This document shows positions 1 through 14,704 of a stretch of DNA of 64,000 bases, piece by piece (positions within the stretch are counted from its first letter, which is position 1; the number at the start of each line of letters is the position of its first letter). The notes beneath the pieces were generated by a model. That model did no database searches, was not told the origin of the DNA, and saw only the letters and a program-made list of their open reading frames with translations. The DNA is from CBDDKW01 sp965230425 (GTDB taxonomy: Bacteria > Pseudomonadota > Gammaproteobacteria > UBA1113). The stretch spans positions 124,001 to 188,000 of the forward strand of contig CBDDKW010000019.1 in NCBI GenBank assembly GCA_965230425.1, given 5' to 3'. The position numbers were made by a program, and so were the translations under genes.

Positions 1-889
1 AAGCTATCGGTAAAGGTTTCAGGTCCTTCGCCAACTCCCAGGGTATTATTGGCAGCAGTATCTAGTGTATAGGTGAAATTACCGTCGGAGCTGAGTGTCA
101 GTGTAATCCCTTGGCTGGTCGTGACGGTTAAGCCAGTAGTGGGGATACTTAATATGTCACCCACATTGGGGTCAGAATCTGTACCTGCGCCGGTATTATC
201 AGTAATGACATTACCAGAGATAGCGGTAGCTTCTTCATTGACAGTGTAGCCATTGTTAGTTGCATTGGGTGGTAAGTTCGCCGCATCGTCAATAGTAATA
301 GTGACGGTGGCGGTATCAGTTAAGGTGCCATCAGTGACGGTATAAGTAAAGCTATCCGTAAAGGTTTCTGTACCACTGAGTGTGGCTAGGGCAACTGTAT
401 CAGTTAAATAAGTAAAGCTACCATCGGTGCCCAGTGTCAAGGTCACGCCTTGGCTGGTAGTTACGGTTAATGCCGTAGCTGGGATACTGAGTGGATCGCT
501 TTCCGGGTCGGCATCGGTACCGGCACCGGTATCATCGGTGATGATGTTACCAGTCACTTGCGTAGCCGTATTGTCCTCGGTATAGGCATTGGCAGTAGCC
601 GTAGGTGCATCATTATCGCCTTGAACAGTGAAAGTAACGGTCGCCGTATCCGTCAAGGTGCCGTCGGTGACGGTGTAGGTGACGCTGTCAGTAATGGATT
701 CGGTGGCACTTAAGGTGACATTGGTATTACTATCGAGTGGATAGGTAAAGCTGCCATCGGTACCCAGGGTTAAAGTCACCCCTTGGCTGGTGGTGACAGT
801 TAAGGCGGTGGCTGGGATACTGAGTGGGTCGCCTTCGGGATCAGAATCAATACCGGCGCCCGTATCATCAGAAATAATATTGCCGGTAA

Positions 890-1345
890 TTTGTGTGGCA
901 TTGTCGGCTACAGTGTACGTATTATCAGTAGCCGTAGGTGTATCATTAACACCTTGTACTTCAATTGTGACAGTAGCGTTATCTGTAGCACCGGTAGTAT
1001 CAATAATTGTATAGCTAAATGTGGCCTGAGCTGTTTCGCCAACAGCAAGCGAGTTAAAATTATTAAGCTGGTCATAGGTGAAATTACCAGCACTATTCAT
1101 TGTAACAATACCACCACCTGTGGCACTAATTGTTCCTAGACTTGAAACACTAAAAGCATCACTTTCAGGGTCAAAGTCGCTGCCATTGCCATTATCAACT
1201 AAAACATTACCATTTAGTAAGAGATCTTCAGTTGCAGTAAAGTTGTCGTCAACTGCAACTACAGTACTGACATTTGTACCAGCAATTGTAAGCTGTACAA
1301 GTGCAGTATCGGTAAGCGTGCCGTCAGTGACAGTATAAACGAAAT
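890..1345 (-). repeat. Divergent adhesin module, copy 1
   Basis: This stretch codes for a repeat of a different type. It has an N-terminal half around TEDLLLNGNVLVDNGNGSDF and a half ending SYTIIDTTGATDNATV, where the usual unit has TFTDSVTYIVTDGTLTDSATV. It is a bacterial cadherin-like/VCBS relative and a close paralogue of the module at about 7910-8330. Such odd modules inside uniform arrays often mark the edge of a larger duplicated block; that reading is inference. Confidence 0.6.
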
Positions 1346-4300
1346 TATCGGTAAATGTTTCAGTTCCTGCAAGAGTTGCCATGACTGCTGTATCAATTAA
1401 GTAAGTGAATTCACCAGTAACATTTAAAGTTAAAGTAACACCCTGACTTGTTGTTACAACAGTAGCTGTTGCAGGTACATTGAGTGCATCGCCTTCTGGG
1501 TCACTATCTATTCCACTGCCAGTATCATCGGTAATTAAATTGCCGCTTATCTGGGTTGCTGTATTTACTGTGACATAAGTATTGTCTGTAGCTGTTGGTG
1601 CATCATTATCGCCTTGGACGGTGAAGGTCACGGTAGCGGTATCGGTTAAGGTGCCGTCGGTGACAGTGTAGGTGACACTGTCAGTGATGGATTCGGTGGC
1701 ACTTAAGGTGACATTGGTAGTGCTATCGAGTGGATAGGTAAAGCTGCCATCAGTGCCCAGGGTTAAAGTCACCCCTTGGCTGGTGGTGACAGTTAAGGCG
1801 GTGGCAGGGATACTGAGGGGGTCGCCTTCGAGATCAGCATCGGTACCGGCGCCGGTATCATCGGTAATGAGATTGCCGGTAAATTCAGTGGCATTGTCGG
1901 TGACGGTGTAGGTGTTATCGGTGGCAATGGGTGCATCGTTATCACCTTGGACGGTGAAGGTGACGGTGGCGGTATCGATTAAGGTGCCGTCGGTGACAGT
2001 GTAGGTGACACTGTCAGTAATGGATTCGGTGGCACTTAAGGTGACATTGGTAGTGCTATCGAGTGGGTAGGTAAAGCTACCGTCAGTGCCCAGGGTTAAA
2101 GTCACCCCTTGGCTGGTGGTGACAGTCAAGGCGGTGGCAGGGATACTGAGGGGATCGCCTTCGAGATCAGCATCAATACCGGCGCCAGTATCATCGGTAA
2201 TGAGATTGCCAGTAAATTCAGTGGCGTTGTCGGTGACGGTGTAGGTGTTATCGGTGGCAATGGGTGCATCGTTATCACCTTGGACAGTAAAGGTGACGGT
2301 GGCGGTATCGATTAAGGTGCCGTCGGTGACAGTGTAGGTGACACTGTCAGTAATGGATTCGGTGGCACTTAAGGTGCCATTGGTAGTGCTATCGAGTGGA
2401 TAGGTAAAGCTACCGTCAGTGCCTAGCGTTAAGGTGACACCTTGGCTGGTCGTCACTGTTAACGCAGTGGCGGGAATACTGAGGGGATCGCCTTCGGGAT
2501 CGGTATCGCTACCCGCGCCGGTATCATCGGTGATGATATTACCGGTGATTTGAGTGGCATTATCGGTGACGGTGTAGGTGTTATCGGTGGCAATGGGTGC
2601 ATCGTTATCACCTTGGACGGTGAAGGTGACGGTGGCCGTGTCTGTTAAGGTGCCGTCGGTGACGGTGTAGGTGACGCTGTCAGTAATGGATTCGGTGGCA
2701 CTTAAGGTGCCATTGGTAGTGCTATCGAGTGGATAAGTAAAGCTACCATCAGTACCCAGGGTTAAAGTCACCCCTTGGCTGGTGGTCACCACTAATCCGG
2801 TAGCAGGAATGCTGAGGGGATCACCCTCGGGATCAGCATCGGTACCGGCGCCGGTATCATCGGTAATGAGATTGCCGGTAAATTCAGTGGCATTGTCGGT
2901 GACGGTGTAGGTGTTATCGGTGGCAATGGGTGCATCGTTATCACCTTGGACGGTGAAGGTGACGGTGGCGGTATCGATTAAGGTGCCGTCGGTGACAGTG
3001 TAGGTGACACTGTCAGTAATGGATTCGGTGGCACTTAAGGTGACATTGGTAGTGCTATCGAGTGGGTAGGTAAAGCTACCGTCAGTGCCCAGGGTTAAAG
3101 TCACCCCTTGGCTGGTGGTCACCACTAATCCGGTAGCAGGGATACTGAGGGGATCACCCTCGGGATCAGCATCAATACCGGCGCCGGTATCATCGGTGAT
3201 GATATTACCGGTGATTTGAGTGGCATTATCGGTGACGGTGTAGGTGTTATCGGTGGCCACAGGCGCATCATTATCACCTTGGACGGTGAAGGTGACGGTG
3301 GCGGTATCGGTCAACGTGCCATCGGTGACGGTATAGTTAAAGCTATCGGTAAAGGTATCCGTGGCTCCCAGCGTATTATTGGTGTTGCTATCGAGTGGAT
3401 AGGTAAAGCTACCATCGGTGCCGAGGGTTAAGGTCACGCCTTGGCTGGTGGTGACGACTAAACCGGTGGCGGGGATACTGAGTGGGTCAGCTTCGGGATC
3501 GGTATCGCTACCCGCGCCAGTATCATCGGTGATGATATTACCGGTGATTTGAGTGGCATTTTCACCAACAGTATAGGTATTGTCGGTGGCCACAGGGGCA
3601 TCATTATCGCCTTGGACGGTGAAAGTGACGGTGGCCGTATCGGTCAACGTGCCATCGGTCACTGTATAGGTGACACTGTCGGTAAAGGCTTCGGTGGCAC
3701 TCAAGGTGACATTGGTATTGCTGTCCAGAGGATAGGTAAAGCTACCGTCAGAGCCGAGGGTTAAGGTCACGCCTTGGCTGGTCGTCACAGTCAATGCAGT
3801 GGCGGGGATACTGAGGGGATCTGTTTCGGGATCGGTATCGCTACCCGCGCCGGTATCATCGGTGATGATATTACCGGTGATTTGAGTGGCATTATCGGTG
3901 ACGGTGTAGGTGTTATCGGTGGCATTAGGTGCATCATTTTCACCTTGGACGGTGAAGGTGATGGTGGCCGTATCGGTCAACGTGCCATCAGTGACGGTAT
4001 AGGTAAAGCTATCGGTAAAGGTATCCGTGGCTCCCAGCGTATTATTGGTGTTGCTATCGAGTGGATAGGTAAAGCTACCATCGGTGCCGAGGGTTAAGGT
4101 CACGCCTTGGCTGGTGGTGATGACTAAACCGGTGGCGGGAATGCTGAGGGGATCCGCTTCCGGATCGGTATCGCTACCCGCGCCGGTATCATCGGCGATG
4201 ATATTACCGGTGATTTGAGTGGCATTTTCACCAACAGTATAGGTATTGTCGGTGGCCACAGGGGCATCATTATCGCCTTGGACAGTGAAAGTGACGGTGG

Positions 4301-7300
4301 CGGTATCGGTTAAGGTACCGTCAGTGACCGTGTAGGTGACACTGTCGGTAAAGGCTTCGGTGGCACTCAAGGTGACATTGGTAGTGCTATCGAGTGGATA
4401 AGTAAAGCTACCGTCAGTGCCCAGGGTTAAAGTCACGCCTTGGCTGGTGGTCACCACTAATCCGGTAGCAGGAATGCTGAGGGGGTCGCCCTCGGGATCA
4501 GCATCGGTACCGGCGCCGGTATCATCGGTAATGAGATTGCCGGTAAATTCAGTGGCATTGTCGGTGACGGTGTAGGTGTTATCGGTGGCAATGGGTGCAT
4601 CGTTATCACCTTGAACGGTGAAGGTGACGGTGGCGGTATCGATTAAGGTGCCGTCGGTGACGGTGTAGGTGACGCTGTCAGTAATGGATTCGGTGGCACT
4701 TAAGGTGACATTGGTAGTGCTGTCGAGTGGATAAGTAAAGCTACCATCAGTACCCAGGGTTAAAGTCACCCCTTGGCTGGTGGTGACAGTCAAGGCGGTG
4801 GCAGGGATACTGAGGGGGTCGCCTTCGGGATCAGCATCGGTACCGGCGCCGGTATCATCGGTAATGAGATTGCCGGAAAACTCGGTGGCATTATCGGTGA
4901 CGGTGTAGGTGTTATCGGTGGCAATGGGTGCATCGTTATCACCTTGGACGGTGAAGGTGACGGTGGCGGTATCGATTAAGGTGCCGTCGGTGACGGTGTA
5001 GGTGACACTGTCAGTAATGGATTCGGTGGCACTTAAGGTGCCATTGGTAGTGCTATCGAGTGGATAAGTAAAGCTACCATCAGTACCCAGGGTTAAAGTC
5101 ACCCCTTGGCTGGTGGTGACAGTCAAGGCGGTGGCAGGGATACTGAGGGGATCGCCTTCGGGATCAGCATCAATACCGGCGCCGGTATCATCGGTAATGA
5201 GATTGCCGGAAAACTCGGTGGCATTATCGGTGACGGTGTAGGTGTTATCGGTAGCCACAGGTGCATCATTATCGCCTTGGACGGTGAAAGTCACGGTAGC
5301 CGTATCGGTTAAGGTACCATCAGTGACGGTATAGGTGAAGCTATCAGTAAGGGCTTCCGTCGCACTTAAAGTGACATTGGTGTTGCTATCTAAAGGATAA
5401 GTAAAGCTACCATCGCTGCCGAGCGTGAGTGTGACACCTTGACTGGTGGTGACCACTAAGCCGGTGGCAGGAATACTGAGTGGATTACCTTCGGGATCGG
5501 CATCGGTGCCAGCACCGGTATCATCGGCGATGATATTACCGGTGATTTGTGTGGCGTTATCACCAACGGTGTAGGTGTTATCTGTCGCTATGGGCGCATC
5601 ATTATCACCTTGGACGGTAAAGGTGACCGTGGCAGTGTCTGTTAACGTACCATCAGTGACGATGTAGGTGACACTGTCGGTAATGGATTCGGTGGCACTC
5701 AAGGTGACATTGGTATTGCTATCTAAGGGATAAGTAAAGCTACCATCGGTGCCCAATGTCAAAGTCACCCCTTGGTTGGTGGTGACGGTCAATGCGGTAG
5801 CCGGGATACTGAGCGGATCGCCTTCGGGATCGGCATCGCTACCGGCACCAGTATCGTCAGTAATGAGGTTGCCGGAAAACTCGGTGGCATTATCGGTGAC
5901 GGTATAGGAGTTATCGGTGGCAACCGGTGCATCGTTATCGCCTTGAACGGTGAAGGTCACGGTGGCGGTATCAGTGACGGTGCCATCCGTGACAGTATAG
6001 GTGAAGCTATCAGTAATGGATTCGGTGGCACTCAAGGTGACATTGGTATTGCTATCCAGTGGATAAGTAAAGCTACCATCACTGCCGAGGGTCAATGTGA
6101 CCCCTTGACTGGTGGTGACCACTAAGCCGGTGGCAGGAATACTAAGTGGATTACCTTCGGGATCAGCATCGGTACCGGCACCGGTATCATCGGTGATGAC
6201 ATTACCGGTAAAGTCAGTAGCATTATCGGTGACAGTATAAGTATTATCGGTGGCAACCGGTGCATCATTATCACCTTGGACAGTGAAAGTGACCGTAGCC
6301 GTATCGGTTAAGGTGCCGTCTGTCACTGTGTAGGTGACGCTATCAGTAATGGATTCAGTGGCACTCAAGGTGACATTGGTATTGCTATCTAAAGGATAGG
6401 TAAAGCTACCATCGGTGCCTAAGGTGAGTGTCACACCTTGACTGGTTGTTACGGTGAGCGCAGTAGCAGGAATACTGAGGGGATCGCCTTCGGGATCGGT
6501 ATCGGTACCGGCGCCCGTATCATCAGTAATGAGATTGCCGGTAAACTCGGTGGCATTATCAGTGACCGTATAAGTATTATCGGTGGCGACAGGTGCATCA
6601 TTTTCACCTTGAACAGTGAAAGTAATTGTGGCCGTGTCTATTGATGTGCCATCAGTAACCGTATAAACAAATTGATCTGTGAAAGTTTCCGTTGCACTCA
6701 AGCTGAAGTTAGTATTGCTATCCAGCGGATAAGTGAAGCTACCATCGGTTCCAAGGGTCAAAGTCACGCCTTGACTGGTGGTCACTGTGAGCGCGGTGGC
6801 AGGGATACTGAGTGGATCACCTTCAGCATCAGAGTCAGTACCTGCTCCGGTATCATCAGTGATAATATTGCCAGTAATTGTTGTACTATTTTGCGCTGTG
6901 GTATAACTATTGTCAGTAGCAACAGGTGCTTGATTAATACCATTAATAGTAAAGGTAACAGTTGCTGTGTCGGTTAAGCTTCCATCGCTAACGGTGTATG
7001 TCACACTATCAGTAAAACTCTCTGTAGCGCCAAGCGTACTAGTGATACTAGTATCGAGTGGGTAGGTAAAGCTACCATCGGTGCCAAGCGTTAAGGTGAC
7101 GCCTTGACTAGTAGTGACTGTGAGAGCTGTTGCAGGGATGCTAAGTGGATCGCCGTCGGGATCGGAATCAGTACCCGCGCCGGTATCATCACTGATGAAG
7201 TTGCCTGAAATTTGGGTGGCTGTTTCAGTGACAGTATAAGCATTATCAGTAGCTACAGGTGCGTCATTATCACCTTGTACAGTGAAAGTCACAGTAGCTG

Positions 7301-7909
7301 TATCGGTCAGAGTACCGTCGGTCACTGTATAAATGAAACTGTCTGTGACAGATTCTGTGGCGCTTAAAGTGACATTATTATTACTATCTAAAGGATAGGT
7401 GAAACTACCATCCGTACCAAGCGTTAATGTCACACCTAGGCTGGTGGTGACTGTGAGTGCTGATACAGGAATACTGAGTGGGTCACCCTCAGGATCACTA
7501 TCAGTACCCGCTCCAGTATTATCTGTAATAACATTACCACTCACTTGTGTGTCATTGTCTACTGCTGTATAGGTGTTATCTGTCGCTATGGGTGCATCAT
7601 TATCGCCTTGGACAGTGAAGGTAACAGTTGCGGTATCGGTTAAAGTGCCATCAGTAACGGTATAAGTGACACTGTCAGTAATGGATTCGGTCGCGCTGAG
7701 GGTCACGTTGGTATTGCTATCTAACGGATAAGTAAAGCTGCCATCGGTACCTAGCGTCAATGTCACGCCTTGGCTGGTGGTGACGGTCAATGCGGTGGCA
7801 GGGATACTGAGTGGGTCACCTTCCGGATCGGCATCGGTGCCTGCGCCGGTATCATCTGTAATAAAATTACCGGTAATTTGAGTAGCATTATCGGCAACAG
7901 TATAGGTAT

Positions 7910-8335
7910 TGTCGGTAGCCTCAGGTGCATCATTCACACCTTGTACTTCAATGGTAACCGTGGCACTATCAGTGGCGCCAGTGGTATCAATAATGGTATA
8001 GCTGAATGTTGCTTGCGTAGTTTGCCCAAGCCCTAAGCTATTAAAACTATTCAATTGATCATATGTGAAAGCTCCGAGTGCATCAATACTCACGACTCCA
8101 CCACCTGTAACAGCAATTGTTCCAGGTGCTGCAACGCTGAAGGCATCGCTATCAGGGTCAAAGTCAGTACCATTGCCATTGTTACTAAATACATTACCGG
8201 TTAAGTTAATATCTTCAGTGGCAGTAACATTATCGTCTACAGCAACCACAGTACTGACGCCAGTACCCGTGACTGTAAGAAACACAGTCGCTGAGTCATT
8301 TAAACTGCCATCAGTAACGGTATAGGTAAAGCTAT
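7910..8335 (-). repeat. Divergent adhesin module, copy 2
   Basis: This is the paralogue of the module at about 890-1345. It shares the ATFSYTIIDTTGATDSATVTIEVQG-like segment and the following TVVAVDDNVTATEDINLTGN-type segment. The offset between the two modules is about 7.0 kb, close to 21 standard units, so a block of about 21 repeats plus this module may have been duplicated as a whole and then diverged. Confidence 0.6.
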
Positions 8336-11300
8336 CGGTGAAGGATCCTGTGGCAGCTAATGTAGCTAAGGCAACAGTATCTAGCAGATAGGTAAAGTTA
8401 CCATCAGAGCCAAGTGTTAAGGTGACACCTTGACTAGTGGTAACAGTAAGCCCTGTAGCAGGAATACTTAAGCTGTCATTGGCATCTACATCTGAATCAA
8501 CACCACTGCCAGTGTTATCAGTGATAATATTACCACTAATCGAGGTATTATTATTGAGAACACTGTAGCTATTGATAGTGGCTGTTGGTGCATCATTTTC
8601 ACCATTGACAGTGAAGGATACGGTTGCGGTATCTGTCAATGTGCCATCAGTAACAGTGTACGTGAAGCTATCGGTAAAGGTTTCAGTTGCGCCGAGGGTA
8701 TCGCTGATATTAGTATCCAGTGGATAAGTAAAGCTACCATCGGTGCCGAGTGTTAAAGTTACACCTTGGTTGGTTGTAATGGTTAATGCAGTGGCTGGGA
8801 TACTGAGTGGGTCGCCTTCAGGATCTGAGTCTGTACCGGCGCCAGTGTCATCAGTGATGAGATTACCAGTGACTTGGGTGGCAGATTCAGTGACTGTATA
8901 GGCATTATCTGTGGCTACGGGTGCATCATTTTCACCAACTACTGTGACAAATACTACAGCTGAATCAGTGCTCGCACCATCCGTGATAGTATAAGTAAAA
9001 CTATCTAATAATATTTCGCCAGCACTCATGCTGTTTAAGCCACTGTCAGGTGTATAAGTAAAACTACCGTCAGAATTCAAAGTAATGGTCACACCATTAA
9101 CGGAGGTTACAGTTTGAGCTGAAGCTGGAATACTGAGTGTATCGCCTGTATCTGGATCGAAGTCAAGGCCAGCTCCAGTGTCTTCAGAGATTGCATTGCC
9201 ACTAACACTATTGTTTTCAGTCGTAGCATAGGCATTACTTAAGGCCACCGGCGCATCATTTTCACCATTGATAGTAAAGGTGATAGTAGCACTGTCAGTG
9301 AAGGTACCATCGGTGACGACGTAGGTGAAACTGTCGGTGATTGTATCTGTCGCATTTAAAGTATTGTTGATACTGCTATCTAAAGGATAAGTGAAGCTGC
9401 CATCAGTACCGAGGGTCAAGGTGACGCCTTGACTGGTAGTGACGGTTAAGGCGGAAGCAGGGATACTGAGTGGATCGCCTTCGGGATCGGAGTCGGTACC
9501 CGCGCCGGTATCATCGGTGATGGCATTGCCGGTAATTTGCGTGGCATTTTCACTGACGGTGTAAGCGTTATCGGTGGCTACAGGCGCATCGTTATCGCCT
9601 TGGACCGTGAAGGTCACTGTAGCGGTGTCTGTGAGTGTGCCATCGGTGACGGTGTAAGTGACACTGTCGGTAATGGATTCAGTGGCACTTAAGGTCACGT
9701 TGGTATTGCTATCTAACGGATAAGTAAAGCTGCCATCGGTGCCGAGCGTGAGTGTGACACCTTGGCTGGTGGTGACAGTTAAAGCGGTAGCAGGGATACT
9801 GAGGGGGTCGCTTTCAGGATCAGAGTCGGTGCCCGCACCGGTGTCATCGGTGATGAGATTACCGGTGAATTCGGTGGCATTATCGGTGACCGTATAGGTA
9901 TTGTCAGTGGCCGTGGGTGTATCGTTTTCGCCATCAATGGTGAAAGTGATGGTGGCACTGTCGGTGATTGCGCCATCGGTAACAACATAGGTGAAACTGT
10001 CAGTGATCGTATCTGTGGCACTTAAAGTATTGTTGACACTGCTATCTAAGGGATAAGTAAAGCTGCCATCGGTGCCCAATGTTAAGGTGACGCCTTGAGT
10101 GGTTGTGACAGTTAAGGCTGTTGCTGGGATACTGAGTGGATCACCCTCGGGATCGGAGTCGGTGCCCGCGCCAGTATCATCGGTGATGGCATTACCGGTA
10201 ATTTGGGTGGCATTTTCACTGACGGTGTAAGCGTTATCGGTGGCCACAGGTGCATCGTTATCACCTTGGACGGTGAAGGTGACCGTAGCGGTATCGGTTA
10301 AGGTGCCATCGGTGACAGTATAGGTGACACTGTCGGTAATGGATTCGGTGGCACTTAAGGTGACGTTGGTATTACTATCCAGTGGATAAGTAAAGCTACC
10401 ATCGGTGCCGAGGGTTAAGGTCACGCCTTGACTGGTGGTGACAGTCAATGCAGTAGCCGGGATACTGAGGGGATCGCCTTCGGGATCGGCATCGGTACCG
10501 GCACCGGTGTCATCGGTGATGAGATTACCGGTGAATTCGGTGGCATTATCGGGCACAGTGTAGGTATTATCGGTGGCGATGGGTGCATCGTTTTCACCAT
10601 CAATGGTGAAAGTGATGGTAGCACTGTCGGTAATGGCGCCATCGGTAACAACATAGGTGAAACTGTCGACTATCGTGTCTGTGGCACTTAAGGTGTTATT
10701 AGTGTTGCTATCTAAAGGATAAGTAAAACTGCCATCGGTGCCTAATGTTAAGGTCACGCCCTGACTGGTGGTGACCGTGAGTGCGGTGGCCGGGATACTG
10801 AGGGGGTCACCTTCGGGATCGGAGTCGGTACCGGCACCGGTATCATCGGTGATGGCATTACCCGTAATTTGGGTGGCATTTTCACTGACGGTGTAAGCGT
10901 TATCGGTGGCTACAGGTGCATCGTTATCACCTTGGACGGTGAAGGTCACTGTAGCGGTGTCCGTGAGAGTGCCATCGGTGACAGTATAGGTGACACTGTC
11001 GGTAATGGATTCGGTGGCACTCAGCGTTGCATTGGTATTACTATCCAGTGGATAAGTAAAGCTGCCATCGGTGCCGAGGGTTAAGGTCACGCCTTGACTG
11101 GTGGTGACAGTCAATGCAGTAGCCGGGATACTGAGGGGATCGCCTTCAGGATCCGAATCGGTACCGGCACCGGTGTCATCGGTGATGAGATTACCGGTGA
11201 ATTCGGTGGCATTGTCGGTGACGGTATAGGTATTATCGGTGGCCGTGGGTGTATCGTTTTCGCCATCAATCGTGAAAGTAATGGTGGCACTGTCGGTAAT

Positions 11301-14300
11301 GGCGCCATCGGTGACCACGTACGTGAAACTGTCAGTGATCGTGTCTGTGGCACTTAAAGTATTGTTGACACTGCTATCTAAGGGGTAAGTAAAGCTGCCA
11401 TCGGTGCCTAAAGTTAAAGTCACGCCCTGACTGGTGGTGACCGTGAGTGCGGTGGCCGGGATACTGAGGGGGTCACCTTCGGGATCGGAGTCGGTACCGG
11501 CGCCGGTATTATCGGTGATAGCATTGCCGGTAATTTGTGTGGCATTTTCACTGACGGTGTAGGTGTTATCGGTGGCTACAGGTGCATCGTTATCACCTTG
11601 GACGGTGAAGGTCACCGTAGCGGTATCGGTTAAGGTGCCGTCGGTGACAGTATAGGTGACACTGTCGGTAATGGATTCGGTGGCACTTAAGGTGACGTTG
11701 GTATTACTATCCAGTGGATAAGTAAAGCTGCCATCGGTACCGAGGGTTAAGGTCACGCCTTGGCTGGTGGTGACAGTCAAGGCGGTAGCCGGAATACTGA
11801 GGGGATCGCCTTCGGGGTCGGAGTCGGTACCGGCACCGGTATCATCGGTGATGAGATTGCCAGTAAATTCGGTGGCATTATCCGTGACGGTATAGGTATT
11901 GTCAGTGGCCGTGGGCGTATCGTTTTCGCCATCAATCGTGAAAGTAATGGTGGCACTGTCGGTGATGGCGCCATCGGTGACAACATAAGTGAAACTGTCA
12001 GTGATCGTATCTGTGGCACTTAAAGTATTGTTGACACTGCTATCTAAGGGATAAGTAAAGCTGCCGTCGGTGCCGAGCGTGAGTGTGACCCCTTGACTGG
12101 TAGTGACGGTTAAGGCGGTAGCCGGGATACTGAGCGGGTCGCCTTCGGGATCGGAGTCAGTACCGGCGCCGGTATCATCGGTGATGGCATTGCCGGTAAT
12201 TTGTGTGGCATTTTCACTGACCGTGTAAGTGTTATCGGTGGCCACGGGTGCGTCATTATCGCCTTGGACCGTGAAGGTGACCGTAGCAGTATCGGTTAAG
12301 GTGCCGTCGGTGACAGTATAGGTGACACTGTCGGTAATGGATTCGGTGGCACTTAAGGTGACGTTGGTATTACTATCCAGTGGATAAGTAAAGCTGCCAT
12401 CGGTACCGAGGGTTAAGGTCACGCCTTGGCTCGTTGTGACAGTCAAGGCGGTAGCCGGAATACTGAGGGGATCGCCTTCGGGATCCGAGTCGGTACCGGC
12501 ACCAGTATCATCGGTGATGAGATTGCCAGTAAATTCGGTGGCATTATCCGTGACGGTATAGGTATTGTCAGTGGCCGTGGGTGTATCGTTTTCACCATCA
12601 ATGGTAAAAGTAATGGTAGCACTGTCGGTAATTGCACCATCGGTGACCACATACGTGAAACTGTCAGTGATCATATCTGTGGCACTTAACGTGTTGTTGA
12701 TACTGCTATCTAAGGGATAGGTAAAGCTGCCATCGGTACCGAGGGTCAAAGTCACGCCTTGGCTTGTTGTTACAGTGAGTGCGGTAGCTGGGATGGTGAG
12801 GGGATCGCCTTCGGGATCGGAGTCTGTGCCAGCACCGGTGTCATCAGTGATTACATTACCAGTAATTTGTGTGGCATTTTCACTGACGGTGTAGGTGTTA
12901 TCGGTGGCTACAGGGGCATCGTTTTCACCATTCACCGTGAAGGTAACCGTAGCGGTATCCGTGAGTGTGCCATCTGTGACGGTATAGGTGACACTATCGG
13001 TAAACGTTTCAGTGGCACTTAAGGTATTATTGGTCGTGCTATCTAAGGGGTAGGTAAAGCTGCCATCACTGCCTAAGGTCAAAGTCACGCCTTGGCTCGT
13101 TGTGACAGTCAATGCGGTAGCGGGGATACTGAGGGGATCGCCTTCGGGATCGGAGTCAGTACCGGCGCCAGTGTCATCAGTAATGAAGTTGCCGGTCACT
13201 TGAGTAGCGTTTTCACCTACATTGTAGGTATTGTCGGTGGCGACTGGGGTATCGTTTTCGCCATCAATGGTAAAAGTAATGGTAGCGCTGTCAGTGAGAG
13301 CGCCGTCAGTGACCGTATAAGTGAAACTGTCAGTAAAGGTTTCTGTCGCGCTCAAGGTGTTATTGGTGTTGCTATCGAGTGGGTAGGTAAAGCTGCCGTC
13401 GGTGCCGAGCGTTAAGGTGACGCCTTGGCTTGTTGTTACAGTCAATGCGGTGGCCGGGATGGTGAGGGGATCGCCTTCAGCATCACTGTCAGTACCGGCA
13501 CCGGTGTCATCGGTAATGACATTGCCGGTGACTTGGGTGGTATTTTCACTGACGGTATAACTATTATCAGTGGCTACGGGCGCGTCATTTTCACCATCAA
13601 TGGTAAAAGTCACGGTGGCACTGTCAGTCAGCGTACCATCGGTGACAATATAAGTGACACTATCGGTAAACGTTTCAGTGGCACTTAAGGTGTTATTGGT
13701 CGTGCTATCTAAGGGATAGGTAAAACTGCCATCACTGCCTAAGGTCAAAGTCACGCCTTGGCTTGTTGTGACAGTCAATGCGGTAGCGGGGATACTGAGG
13801 GGATCGCCTTCGGGATCGGAGTCGGTACCGGCGCCAGTGTCATCAGTAATGAAGTTGCCGGTCACTTGAGTAGCGTTTTCACCTACATTGTAGGTATTGT
13901 CGGTGGCGACCGGGGTATCGTTTTCGCCATCAATGGTAAAAGTAATGGTGGCACTGTCAGTGAGAGCGCCGTCAGTGACCGTATAAGTGAAACTGTCAGT
14001 AAAGGTTTCCGTGGCGCCCAAGGTGTTATTGGCATTGCTATCGAGTGGGTAGGTAAAACTGCCATCGGTGCCAAGCGTTAAGGTGACGCCTTGGCTCGTG
14101 GTCACAGTCAATGCGGTGGCTGGGATGGTGAGTGGGTCGCTTTCTGCGTCACTGTCAGTACCGGCACCCGTATCATCAGTGATCACGTTGCCGGTGACTT
14201 GGGTGTCATTTTCACTGACGGTATAACTATTATCGGTCGCTACCGGTGCGTCATTTTCGCCATCGATGGTAAAGGTCACGGTGGCACTGTCAGTCAATGT

Positions 14301-14704
14301 ACCATCGGTGACAATATAGGTAACACTATCGGTAAACGTTTCGGTGGCACTTAAGGTGTTATTGGTCGTGCTATCTAAGGGATAGGTAAAACTGCCATCA
14401 CTGCCTAAGGTCAAAGTCACGCCTTGGCTTGTTGTGACAGTCAATGCGGTAGCGGGGATACTGAGGGGATCGCCTTCGGGATCGGAGTCGGTACCGGCGC
14501 CAGTGTCATCAGTAATGAAGTTGCCGGTCACTTGAGTAGCGTTTTCACCTACATTGTAGGTATTGTCGGTGGCGACCGGGGTATCGTTTTCGCCATCAAT
14601 GGTAAAAGTAATGGTGGCACTGTCAGTGAGAGCGCCGTCAGTGACCGTATAAGTGAAACTGTCAGTAAAAGGTTTCCGTGGCGCCCAAGGTGTTATTGGC
14701 ATTG

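Larger units (their letters stand above)
1..14667 (-). pseudogene. Continuation of the giant VCBS adhesin, displaced by two +1 insertions, running off the left edge
   Basis: Translation of the minus strand continues the same VCBS/cadherin-like repeats to the window edge (the last readable residues are ETFTDS). The frame is consistent across the region, as shown by a constant phase for equivalent repeat positions at 2109, 4773, 7770, 10428 and 13092, but it is two bases out of register with the N-terminal part. Between 14668 and 14805 the repeat is readable only in a third frame, ending at 14662. The repeats are high in Thr, Ser, Asp and Gly, lack cysteine, and carry acidic DTGAGTDSD-type loops that may bind calcium. 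Unless the two insertions are sequencing or assembly errors, this part is not translated from the annotated start. It is listed as a broken gene for that reason; an intact gene remains quite possible. Confidence 0.7.
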
